In this document: one piece after another, positions 1-7,900 of the stretch
Layout of the letters: each line of letters opens with the position of its first letter
Numbering within the stretch: the first letter of the stretch is position 1
From: an uncultured Clostridia bacterium
GTDB lineage: Bacteria; Bacillota; Clostridia; Oscillospirales; Acutalibacteraceae
Length of the DNA: 64,000 nt
Assembly (NCBI GenBank): GCA_947625785.1
Contig: CANQPS010000001.1
Location: 62,001-126,000, forward strand
Direction: 5' to 3'
Program-made: the position numbers and the translations under genes
The notes under the pieces: model-generated
Database searches by the model: none
What the model saw: only the letters and a program-made list of their open reading frames with translations
Told to the model about the DNA's origin: nothing

Positions 1-143
1 AGAGTGCAAAATCTGAGTTATACGATAATTCTGAAAGAATTCTCAATGCCGTTTATTCAAAAAGTAAACTTACAAAAGGATTTCATACCGTTGATATAAA
101 ATGGGCTGAAAAGACTTTTGAAGCTTATAAAGGAACAAATTAA
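1..143 (+). CDS. C-terminal end of an unidentified protein (partial)
   Basis: An open frame enters from the left edge (first full codon at base 3) and ends at TAA 141-143, giving about 46 residues that end in AYKGTN. The composition is that of a soluble protein, with no membrane segment. I do not recognise the family from so short a tail. It is followed by a bidirectional terminator and faces the DtxR-like gene convergently, so it is probably not part of the iron locus. Confidence 0.55.
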   Translation, partial: SAKSELYDNSERILNAVYSKSKLTKGFHTVDIKWAEKTFEAYKGTN

Positions 144-165
144 ATATATATATCATAATATATAA

Positions 166-198
166 AAGAGATTGCATATACTTTTAATGCAATCTCTT
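166..198. terminator. bidirectional stem-loop between convergent genes
   Basis: Perfect 12-bp inverted repeat (166-177 with 187-198, arm AAGAGATTGCAT) and a 9-base loop. It lies exactly between the end of the left partial gene and the end of the DtxR-like gene. The flanking T-runs are weak in both directions. Confidence 0.6.
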
Positions 199-213
199 AT
201 GTGTCTTTGTAAT

Positions 214-588
214 TTATTGTTGATATTTTTTAATATGTTCTTTGATTTTGTTAAATGACTGTTCACTGATAACGTGTTCTATTCGACAAGCGTCCTGTGT
301 GGCAGTTTCTTCATCAACGCCAATCATCATTAATGCTTTTGATAATAAATTATGTCTTTCAAGCATAGTATTCGCAACTTTTGCACCGCTTTCAGTTAAT
401 GTGATATATCCTATATCGCTGACATTTATATAATTATTTCTCTTCAAAATTCCTACTGCACGACTAACACTTGGTTTACTAAATCCAAGTTCGTTTGCAA
501 TATCTATTGAACGAACATTTGCTATTTTATTTTTTAGTATTAATATGGTTTCTAAGTACATTTCTCCTGATTCCTGCAATTTAATCAA
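214..588 (-). CDS. DtxR/MntR-family metal-dependent transcriptional repressor
   Basis: The 124-residue product has the N-terminal winged-helix layout of the DtxR/MntR family (SIDIANELGFSKPSVSRAVGILK at about residues 27-50) followed by the helical dimerisation and metal-binding part with the ACRIEHVISE motif. It is short, like MntR, and has no C-terminal SH3-like FeoA domain. Family members bind DNA when loaded with Fe(II) or Mn(II) and shut off uptake genes. It is divergent from feoA-feoA-feoB, and the shared 290-base gap holds palindromes that are plausible operators. A second DtxR-like gene closes the locus at 4324. Which metal it senses cannot be told. Confidence 0.88.
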   Translation of the reverse strand: MIKLQESGEMYLETILILKNKIANVRSIDIANELGFSKPSVSRAVGILKRNNYINVSDIGYITLTESGAKVANTMLERHNLLSKALMMIGVDEETATQDACRIEHVISEQSFNKIKEHIKKYQQ

Positions 589-696
589 TATTTTACACCC
601 CTTACATTTAATTTATATTAAAAATTACCTATATTATAACATAATTTAAGATAAAAAGTAAATAGATTAAAATGTATAATGTTAAATTTAACTATA

Positions 697-718
697 AATT
701 AGCCATAGATAACTGATT
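697..718. promoter_or_regulatory. candidate upstream metal-repressor operator copy
   Basis: The element reads ATTAGCCAT, then two extra bases, then AACTGAT. This is the reverse-complement pattern of the element at 799-816 with a 2-base insertion. It lies upstream of the -35 box. Assignment as a DtxR-type operator is inferred from its position between a DtxR-family gene and feoA. Confidence 0.4.
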
Positions 719-762
719 AAATTGGCAATTTTGTGGAAAGTGGTTGTATTTATAAAAAATTA

Positions 763-791
763 TTGACATTTTCAGTTAGCAGGTGTAAACT
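763..791 (+). promoter_or_regulatory. feoA-feoA-feoB promoter
   Basis: TTGACA at 763-768, a 17-base spacer and TAAACT at 786-791. Transcription should start near 798, directly at the 799-816 palindrome, so a bound repressor would block initiation. Confidence 0.75.
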
Positions 792-798
792 ATATGTA

Positions 799-816
799 GA
801 TTAGTTATGGCTAATC
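799..816. promoter_or_regulatory. candidate metal-repressor operator overlapping the transcription start
   Basis: GATTAG and CTAATC are perfect 6-bp inverted arms around a 6-base centre. The TTAG and CTAA half-sites resemble those of known DtxR/IdeR boxes. The position just downstream of the -10 box fits repression. Binding is an inference. Confidence 0.5.
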
Positions 817-878
817 GTAAATTTTTAGTCCTATGTGAAATACATAGTTTGAATATAGATTTTAATGGAGGGATTTTT

Positions 879-1175
879 ATGTCAATAAGTCATTCAATTA
901 ATATTTCAGGTACAAATGTAAACAGTGGAACTGCAAAATCTGTAATCAGTGGAACTTTACCATTGAGCCTTGTTAATAATAGTGATAAAGCCATTGTAAG
1001 GGCAATAAGAGGTAAAGATGAAACAAAAAGATTTCTTGAGAATTTAGGATTTGTTGTGGGAGAGGAAGTTTGTATTATTTCTGAGATGGCCGGTAATGTC
1101 ATAATTAATGTAAAAGGAACTCGTGTAGCTATTAGTAAAGCTATGACATCGAGGATTATGGTTGATGTTATTTGA
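879..1175 (+). CDS. feoA: FeoA-type ferrous iron transport accessory protein (first copy)
   Basis: The 98-residue product has an N-terminal extension of about 40 residues followed by the SH3-like FeoA fold (AIRGKDETKRFLENLGFVVGEEV ... TRVAISKAMTSRIMV). FeoA proteins act in the cytoplasm with the FeoB GTPase-permease. I chose ATG 879 because GGAGGGA lies 7 bases upstream. The ATG at 807 falls in the operator and has no ribosome binding site. The second feoA follows after 20 bases. Confidence 0.85.
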   Translation: MSISHSINISGTNVNSGTAKSVISGTLPLSLVNNSDKAIVRAIRGKDETKRFLENLGFVVGEEVCIISEMAGNVIINVKGTRVAISKAMTSRIMVDVI

Positions 1176-1195
1176 TTTTTTGGGAGGTTTAGACT

Positions 1196-1417
1196 ATGCG
1201 AACATTAGATAAGGTTAAGTCAGGCGAAACTGTAACCGTTTCAGCACTAAAAGGCGAGGGTGCTTTAAAAAGAAGAATTATGGATATGGGTATTACTAAG
1301 GGAACAGAAGTATTTGTAAGAAAAGTTGCACCATTGGGTGACCCGGTAGAAGTAACTGTAAGAGGGTACGAACTTACAATCAGAAAATCAGAGGCACAAA
1401 TTATAAATGTCGATTGA
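1196..1417 (+). CDS. feoA: FeoA-type ferrous iron transport accessory protein (second copy)
   Basis: The 73-residue product is close to the minimal FeoA length and shows the family pattern GEGALKRRIMDMGITKGTEV, APLGDPVEVTVRGYELTIRKSEA. This copy is nearer the FeoA consensus than the first. A strong GGGAGG ribosome site precedes it. Two tandem feoA genes before feoB are common in anaerobic Firmicutes, and the products may bind FeoB or each other. Confidence 0.92.
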   Translation: MRTLDKVKSGETVTVSALKGEGALKRRIMDMGITKGTEVFVRKVAPLGDPVEVTVRGYELTIRKSEAQIINVD

Positions 1418-1439
1418 TTTTTTTATATAAAATTTTTAC

Positions 1440-1479
1440 ATATAAGGGTATCGTTGATTTTATACGGATACCTGTATAT
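1440..1479 (+). other. imperfect stem-loop between feoA and feoB
   Basis: Imperfect arms of about 15 bases (core GGTATC and GATACC) with a 10-base loop. No T-run follows, so this is more likely a processing or stability element than a terminator. Confidence 0.4.
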
Positions 1480-1527
1480 GTGAGTAAGCAATAGGTAACA
1501 GTTTATAGAAGGGATTGAATAAATAAT

Positions 1528-4026
1528 ATGGGTATAAAAATTGCTCTTGCAGGTAACCCAAACTGCGGTAAGACCACAATGTTCAATAATTTAACGGGTG
1601 CAAATCAATATGTTGGTAACTGGCCCGGTGTTACGGTCGAAAAAAAAGAAGGTAAATACAAAGGCAATAAGGAAATAATTATTACTGATTTGCCGGGTGT
1701 ATATTCGTTGTCACCATATACACCTGAGGAAATCGTTACAAGAAATTATCTTTTAAAGGAAAATCCGGATGTTGTACTCGATATTGTTGATAGTACCAAC
1801 ATAGAAAGAAACTTGTATCTTACAACACAAATTATTGAAACGGGTATCCCTGTTGTTGTTGCTCTCAATATGGCAGATATACTTAAAAAAACCGGTGATA
1901 CAATAAATACTAAAAAATTATCCGAAAAACTTGGCTGTTCGGTAATTGAAATGTCGGCTTTGAAAGGTACAGGAACAAGTGAAGCAGTAGAACTCGCTAT
2001 TCAAAAAGCAAAAGAAAAAAAATCCGTAAAAAATCTTGAATTTAGTAAAGATGTAGAAAAATATATATCAATAATCAACAGTGAACTTAATAAAGTTGAC
2101 GATGATAAAAAAAGATGGTATGCAATAAAGCTCTTTGAAAGAGATGAAGAAGCTGTAAAGGATTTGGATTTATCAGACAGTCAAAGTAGTAAAATTGAAG
2201 AAACAGTAAGTTCTGCAGAAAATTTTTTTGATGACGACAGCGAAAGTATTATTACTAATGAAAGATACGAATTTATCGCCAAAGTAATCAAGGAATGTGT
2301 TAATAAAAAGAAAGTTAAAATGACTACATCAGATAAAATAGATAAAGTAGTAACAAACCGTTTTCTTGCTTTACCAATATTTGTAGCAGTAATGTTTTTA
2401 GTTTACTTTTTATCAATCGTAACAGTAGGTACATACTTTACAGATTGGGCAAATGACGGCTTGTTTGGTGATGGTTGGTACTTATTTGGCATAGGCAGGT
2501 CAGCGTACGAAGATGCAACGGCTGAATATGAATATAAAATGGCAGAAATAGATGGCTATATTGCTGCTGCTGAAGAAGCTGGTATTAATGTAGAGGCTGT
2601 TCAGGAAACCCTTGGAGATGAAGAAAACGGTCCTGACCAAACTATTATAAATACATTTCTTAAAGAAGCTGCCGAAAAAAATATCACGGCAAAGGTTGAC
2701 CTTGAAGATGAGGAAGGTAATGTTACGGAAACAGTTACGGTTACTGCAACTTTATTTGAGGGGTTGATTAATGCCGAAGAACCAGAACCTTCTGAGATTG
2801 AAAATAGTGTTTGGGTGCCGGGTATTCCTGTAATTGTAGGTGGTTGGCTTGAAAAGGCAAAAGCACCGGAATGGCTAAATGGTCTTGTTCTTGATGGTAT
2901 TATTGGCGGAGTTGGTTCAGTTCTTGGCTTTATTCCACAAATGGTTGTTTTATTCTTATTATTGTCAATCCTTGAAGATTGTGGTTATATGGCGAGAATT
3001 GCATTTATTATGGATAGAATTTTCAGAAGATTTGGTTTATCGGGTAAGAGTTTTATACCACTTCTTGTGTCTACCGGTTGTGGTGTTCCCGGTATAATGG
3101 CAACAAGAACTATCGAAAACGATAAAGACAGGCGTATGACAATTATGACCACAACAATGATTCCTTGTGGTGCAAAATTACCTGTTATAGCACTTATTTT
3201 AGGTGCTATGTTCCCAAGCAGCTGGTGGTTATCACCTTTGATGTATTTCTTTGGTATAATAGCAGTATTGATTTCGGCAATTATATTAAAGAAAACTAAA
3301 ATGTTTGCGGGAGACCCTGCTCCATTTGTTATGGAATTGCCGCAATATCATATTCCTGCACCAAAGGGTGTTTTGCTGCACGTTCTTGAAAGAACAAAAG
3401 CATTTATTATAAAAGCAGGTACAATTATATTCTTGGCTTGTGCAGTAATCTGGTTCTTATCAAACTTTGGATTTACAAACGAAGGCTTTGGAATGGTAGA
3501 ACAAGATGTAAGTATTCTCGCAAAAATCGGCGGATTTATTGCTCCAATATTTGCTCCTCTTGGATTTAATAATTGGAAGTCAACAGTTGCAGCCGTTTCA
3601 GGACTTGTGGCTAAGGAAAATGTAGTAGGTACAATGGGGGCTTTACTTGGCGTAGGTGCAGAAGCGGCAGAAGATGACCCGAATTTAATTCAGCAGATAC
3701 AATTATTATTCCCACAATCAGCCGCAGCATTGTCCTTCCTATTCTTTAACTTATTCTGTGCACCTTGTTTTGCCGCTATTGGTGCAATTAGAAGAGAAAT
3801 GGCAAGTGCAAAATGGACTTGGTTTGCGATAGGTTATCAGATGATATTCGCCTATGTAATATCACTTATGGTTTACCAATTTGGTGCATTAATGACAGGT
3901 GATATAGGTTTTGGAGTAGGCACAGTTGCAGCAATTATAGTTCTTTTAGGTATGTTGTTCTTACTGTTCAGAAAAAATCCAAATAAGAGAAATCTTAGAA
4001 AAATATCTAAACAAAATATGGCTTAA
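1528..4026 (+). CDS. feoB: Ferrous iron transporter FeoB with an extended extracytoplasmic insert
   Basis: The 832-residue product is the GTP-dependent Fe(II) permease. The N-terminal G domain shows GNPNCGKT (residues 9-16), DLPG (54-57) and NMAD (114-117), then the helical GDI-like spacer. The membrane domain begins near residue 280, with the conserved DGIIGGVGSVLGFIPQ near 456-471 and two Gate-type motifs including GCGVPGIMATR and ACF/PCFAAIGA. Residues about 322-432 form an acidic, Ala/Glu-rich insert between the first and second membrane segments that minimal FeoB proteins lack. The gene sits in an iron-type operon under a candidate DtxR operator. Confidence 0.96.
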   Translation: MGIKIALAGNPNCGKTTMFNNLTGANQYVGNWPGVTVEKKEGKYKGNKEIIITDLPGVYSLSPYTPEEIVTRNYLLKENPDVVLDIVDSTNIERNLYLTTQIIETGIPVVVALNMADILKKTGDTINTKKLSEKLGCSVIEMSALKGTGTSEAVELAIQKAKEKKSVKNLEFSKDVEKYISIINSELNKVDDDKKRWYAIKLFERDEEAVKDLDLSDSQSSKIEETVSSAENFFDDDSESIITNERYEFIAKVIKECVNKKKVKMTTSDKIDKVVTNRFLALPIFVAVMFLVYFLSIVTVGTYFTDWANDGLFGDGWYLFGIGRSAYEDATAEYEYKMAEIDGYIAAAEEAGINVEAVQETLGDEENGPDQTIINTFLKEAAEKNITAKVDLEDEEGNVTETVTVTATLFEGLINAEEPEPSEIENSVWVPGIPVIVGGWLEKAKAPEWLNGLVLDGIIGGVGSVLGFIPQMVVLFLLLSILEDCGYMARIAFIMDRIFRRFGLSGKSFIPLLVSTGCGVPGIMATRTIENDKDRRMTIMTTTMIPCGAKLPVIALILGAMFPSSWWLSPLMYFFGIIAVLISAIILKKTKMFAGDPAPFVMELPQYHIPAPKGVLLHVLERTKAFIIKAGTIIFLACAVIWFLSNFGFTNEGFGMVEQDVSILAKIGGFIAPIFAPLGFNNWKSTVAAVSGLVAKENVVGTMGALLGVGAEAAEDDPNLIQQIQLLFPQSAAALSFLFFNLFCAPCFAAIGAIRREMASAKWTWFAIGYQMIFAYVISLMVYQFGALMTGDIGFGVGTVAAIIVLLGMLFLLFRKNPNKRNLRKISKQNMA

Positions 4027-4053
4027 TAAAGTAAAATTTAATAAATAAAAATA

Positions 4054-4092
4054 GTAATTGTTTCTGTTGTGTTTTCAGACAGAAACAATTAC
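4054..4092 (+). other. strong stem-loop after feoB
   Basis: Perfect 14-bp arms (4054-4067 with 4079-4092, GTAATTGTTTCTGT) and an 11-base loop. Only a weak T-rich tail follows (ATTTATAT), so it could be a partial terminator or an mRNA 3' end that lowers expression of the two small downstream genes. Confidence 0.6.
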
Positions 4093-4117
4093 ATTTATAT
4101 AGGAGATGTAAGTTATT

Positions 4118-4327
4118 ATGATAGAATGGTTAAGTACAAATTTTGGAACAATTATAATTTGTGCAATACTTTTGTTGTTATTTATATTAGCAATTAAGCA
4201 TATAATTAAAGTAAAAAAAGCCGGCGGCTGTGTAGGCTGTAATGTGAAAAATTGTAAAAATGGTAATTGCTGTCATTGTCATAATACTACTGCAAAGCAG
4301 GCTATCGAAAATGAGGAAGAAAAATGA
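4118..4327 (+). CDS. FeoB-associated Cys-rich membrane protein
   Basis: The 69-residue protein has one N-terminal membrane helix (IIICAILLLLFILAI, about residues 12-26) and then a Lys-rich stretch with six cysteines (CVGCNVKNCKNGNCCHC, residues 38-54). This is the layout of the small FeoB-associated Cys-rich family often found right after feoB in Firmicutes. A metal-binding or FeoC-like role is often suggested for the family but is unproven. An AGGAGATG ribosome site precedes it. Its stop overlaps the start of the next repressor gene, implying translational coupling. Confidence 0.88.
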   Translation: MIEWLSTNFGTIIICAILLLLFILAIKHIIKVKKAGGCVGCNVKNCKNGNCCHCHNTTAKQAIENEEEK

Positions 4328-4722
4328 TGTTATCTGCAACTAAAAAGAAATATTTACTTGCTATATATGAATTATGCAAAGACAATGGAGAAGTTCGTTC
4401 AAAAGATATAGCGGAAAATCTTGATGTTAAAAGGTCAACAGTCAGTAAAATATTAAAGGAGCTTTCAGAAAACGGATTAATTAATAAAGAAAGTTATAGC
4501 AGTGTACATTTGACCAATTATGGAATAAAAATTTCTAATAAATTATTTACAGAATATTTATTATTATATCACTATTATATGAACGAATATAATATGAGTA
4601 ATGAAATTGCAAGACAAGAGGCGATAACATCTGTATGTGAATTTTCAGAGTTGGGAATAGAGATTATAACGGATTATATTATTAAAAATAATGTTAAAAA
4701 ACAAAATAGTGTTCAATATTAA
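4324..4722 (+). CDS. second DtxR/MntR-family metal-dependent repressor
   Basis: The 132-residue product has a DtxR-type winged helix (RSKDIAENLDVKRSTVSKILKELSENGLI, about residues 25-53) followed by a helical region that is more divergent than usual in the metal-ligand segment (EIARQEAITSVCEFSE). It starts inside the stop codon of the Cys-rich peptide, so it is translated as part of the feo operon and may feed back on it. The weak match in the metal-binding region leaves open that it senses another metal or none. The tail is Lys/Asn-rich. Confidence 0.82.
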   Translation: MMLSATKKKYLLAIYELCKDNGEVRSKDIAENLDVKRSTVSKILKELSENGLINKESYSSVHLTNYGIKISNKLFTEYLLLYHYYMNEYNMSNEIARQEAITSVCEFSELGIEIITDYIIKNNVKKQNSVQY

Positions 4723-4841
4723 TATAAAAAAGCTATCCATATAAATAATTTGTTTATTTTACACAAATTCTTGGCATAATATTATTATCAGGAAATACAA
4801 AATTTTTTTAAAAAATAAATTCCATTCTTCCTGAAATATGT

Positions 4842-4847
4842 TATAAT
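4842..4847 (+). promoter_or_regulatory. -10 box of the pullulanase promoter
   Basis: A consensus TATAAT. The -35 region is poor (ATTCCA-like). Transcription would start at about 4854. Confidence 0.5.
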
Positions 4848-4857
4848 ATACATATCT

Positions 4858-4887
4858 GATAAAATCTCGGTATATAAGAGTTTTATC
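4858..4887 (+). other. 5' leader stem-loop of the pullulanase transcript
   Basis: Arms GATAAAATCTC (4858-4868) and GAGTTTTATC (4878-4887) pair with one bulged base. The element starts within about 5 bases of the predicted transcription start. Confidence 0.5.
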
Positions 4888-4957
4888 TTATAAATTTCGG
4901 TTTGTTCGACTTAAAAATAAATTGTGTGCGGATTTTGCCGATAAAGGTGGGAAACAA

Positions 4958-7900
4958 ATGGATTTTAATGCGTATAGCGGTAATGATTTGGGTGCTACTT
5001 ATACACCTCAAAAAACAACATTTAAAGTATGGGCACCTACTGCAACCGGTGTTAGAGTAAAACTCTATGCAACAGGCAGTGATTCAGAAGAAGGTGCAAG
5101 GGTTTTAGGCGTAGTCGATATGACTAAAAAAGATAAAAATGTATGGTCTGTTGAAATTTCAAAGGATATTAAAAATGTTTATTACACATATCTGGTCACT
5201 ATTGGAGGAACTACAAACGAAACCGTTGATATCTATGCCAAAGCAGTAGGTGTAAACGGTAACAGAGGTATGGTGGTAGATTTATCGTCGACCAATCCGG
5301 AGGGTTGGGACGAAGATTCGCATATTCTTGTTGATAATCAGACAGATGCGGTTATATATGAACTTCATATAAGAGATTTTTCTATAAATCCTAATTCCGG
5401 AATTTCTGAGAAAAACAGAGGTAAATTTCTTGCCTTTGCCGAAAGGGGTACTACCCTCAATAATGAAGGTAAAATTGCAACAGGTATAGATTATCTTAAA
5501 AATCTGGGTATAAATTGCGTTCATTTACTGCCGGCTTTTGACTATGCAAGTGTAGATGAAACAAGACCTGATGATGACCAATTTAACTGGGGTTATGACC
5601 CTAAAAATTATAATGTTCCGGAAGGCTCATACTCTACAAATCCTTATGACGGAAATGTCAGAATTAAAGAATTTAAACAAATGGTACAAAGTTTGCATAG
5701 CATAGGTATATCTGTTGTTATGGATGTTGTTTATAATCATACCTATTCAACTTCGGATTCTTGGTTTAATCTTACTGTTCCTGATTACTATTATAGAAAA
5801 TATGAAAATAATTTCTCAAATGGTTCCGGTTGCGGAAATGAAACAGCCTCAGAACACGAAATGTATAGAAAATATATGATAGACTCAATTTTATATTGGG
5901 CAAATGAATATCATATCGATGGATTTAGATTTGACCTTATGGGATTACACGATGTAGAAACAATGAATTTAATCCGAGAAGCTCTTGATTCTTTGCCAAA
6001 CGGTCATAAAATGCTTATGTATGGTGAACCTTGGCAGGGAGGTTTAAGTTCTTCACAAGTACCTATGGCTGTTCAATCCAATGTTCAGTCACTTGACCAC
6101 AGAATAGCTGCATTTAGTAATAATATGAGAGACGCTATTAAAGGTAATGTATTTACGGCATCTAATCCGGGATATATCCAAGGTGGATATGGTTTTTCAG
6201 GGGATATTAAAGCCGGTATTCAGGCTAATTCAAATCCATCTTGGGGAAATAGCTGGGCTGCCGTTCCTTCACAAACCGTTACCTATACATCTGCACACGA
6301 TAATTATACCTTATGGGATAAGTTAATAATGTCTGTAAAGGGTGGCAGCGGTTATGGAATACGCTATGAAGATTTGGTGGGTATGAATAAACTTGCAGCG
6401 GCTATTATAATAACATCAGAGGGAATACCTTTTTTCCAAGCCGGTGAAGAATTTGCAAGAACCAAATTCGGAGACCATAACAGTTATTCATCTGCTACAA
6501 AAATAAATTGGCTCGATTGGAGCAGAGTTGATATTTACAGCGATTTGGTTGACTATTATAGAGGACTTATAGAGATAAGAAAATCTTTTACTCCTTTCAG
6601 GGACCCAACAAACACATCTCAAAAATCAACATATTTTGCTTGGTCAAACTGCCACCAAAATGTAGTTGCATATACATTGAAAAATACTCTCACACCTGCA
6701 ACAGAATGGAATCAGGTTGCGGTAATTTTTAATCCTAACCGTAACAGTGAAACCGTTACCCTGCAAACTTATGAAAATAATGTTTTGCCAAAAGAATGGG
6801 TAATTATTGCAGATGGTACAAGGGCGGGTATCGAGGAAATTGGTGTAGTGTATGGAACAGATATACTTGTACCTGCTTGTTCGGCTATGATTTTGGTTGA
6901 TAAGGCGAGTTTTGACTCAACTATTATTAATACTAAAGTAGGTATAGTTACAGTCGAACATATTTTACAGTCAACGGGTGAAGTTTTAAAGAGAAATGTT
7001 TTAAGGGGTAAAATCTCACATAGCTATACAACACATCTTGATGAAGAATTGTTAAATGATTATCTATTTTCAATTTCGGTAGGCAATACTATTGGCAGAT
7101 TTGAGGAAGAAGAAGTTAAAGTATATTACTATTATGAAATAGATAAAACTCCAAGAGGTACTGTCACTGTAAAATATATTGATAATGCAACAGGCGAGGA
7201 AATCGCCGAAAAAGATATTTCAACTGCAAAAATAGGTTCTGTATATAATATATCTCCTAAATCCATTGATAATTATGAGATAGACCTTGTGAAATTGCCT
7301 ATAAACTCCTATGGCACATACAAAGAGGGAAATATAGACATAGTATTCAATTATAATTATATTGATAAAAAGAATATTAAAATTCACTATTATAATAGCA
7401 GCTGGGAAGATGTATATGCTTACATCTATGATGAAACAGGCACAAATGTGACTTTATATACGGGTTCTTGGCCGGGTCAATCTATGATTAAAGCTACTGA
7501 AAAATGGTGGAGTTATGAATTAACAGATATTGATTCCGCACTTGTTATATTTAATAACAATGGTAAAGGTCAGCAAGAACCTAATAATGTATCATCACAT
7601 GGTTATAGATTATCTGACGAAGTTTGGGTTAGAAATCAGGTTGTTTATCCGACAGGAAAAGTTATCGTAAATCATATAGATACAAAGGGCAACTTATTAA
7701 ATCAAGAAATATTAAAGGGTATGGTTGACGGAAATAACAGCTATTCCACAAATGCTAAGTACTTTAAAGATATGACGCTGATTACTGTCCCTGATAATAA
7801 GACCGGTACTTTTAAGGAGCATACAATAATTGTAACTTATATTTATAAATCAACTGTTCTTATAAATAGTGCACCTGTATTCCACTATATACCAAAACAG

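Larger units (their letters stand above)
589..878. promoter_or_regulatory. divergent control region of the feo locus
   Basis: This AT-rich gap between the divergent repressor and the first feoA contains a clear plus-strand promoter (763-791), two related inverted-repeat elements (697-718 and 799-816) and a 12-bp palindrome GTTAAATTTAAC (681-692). No further gene is visible. An ATG at 807 is in frame with feoA but lies inside the candidate operator. Confidence 0.7.

Noticed and set aside
807-878. ATG at 807 as the feoA start (adds 24 residues)
   Set aside because: It lies inside the candidate operator a few bases after the predicted transcript start and has no ribosome site; ATG 879 has GGAGGGA.
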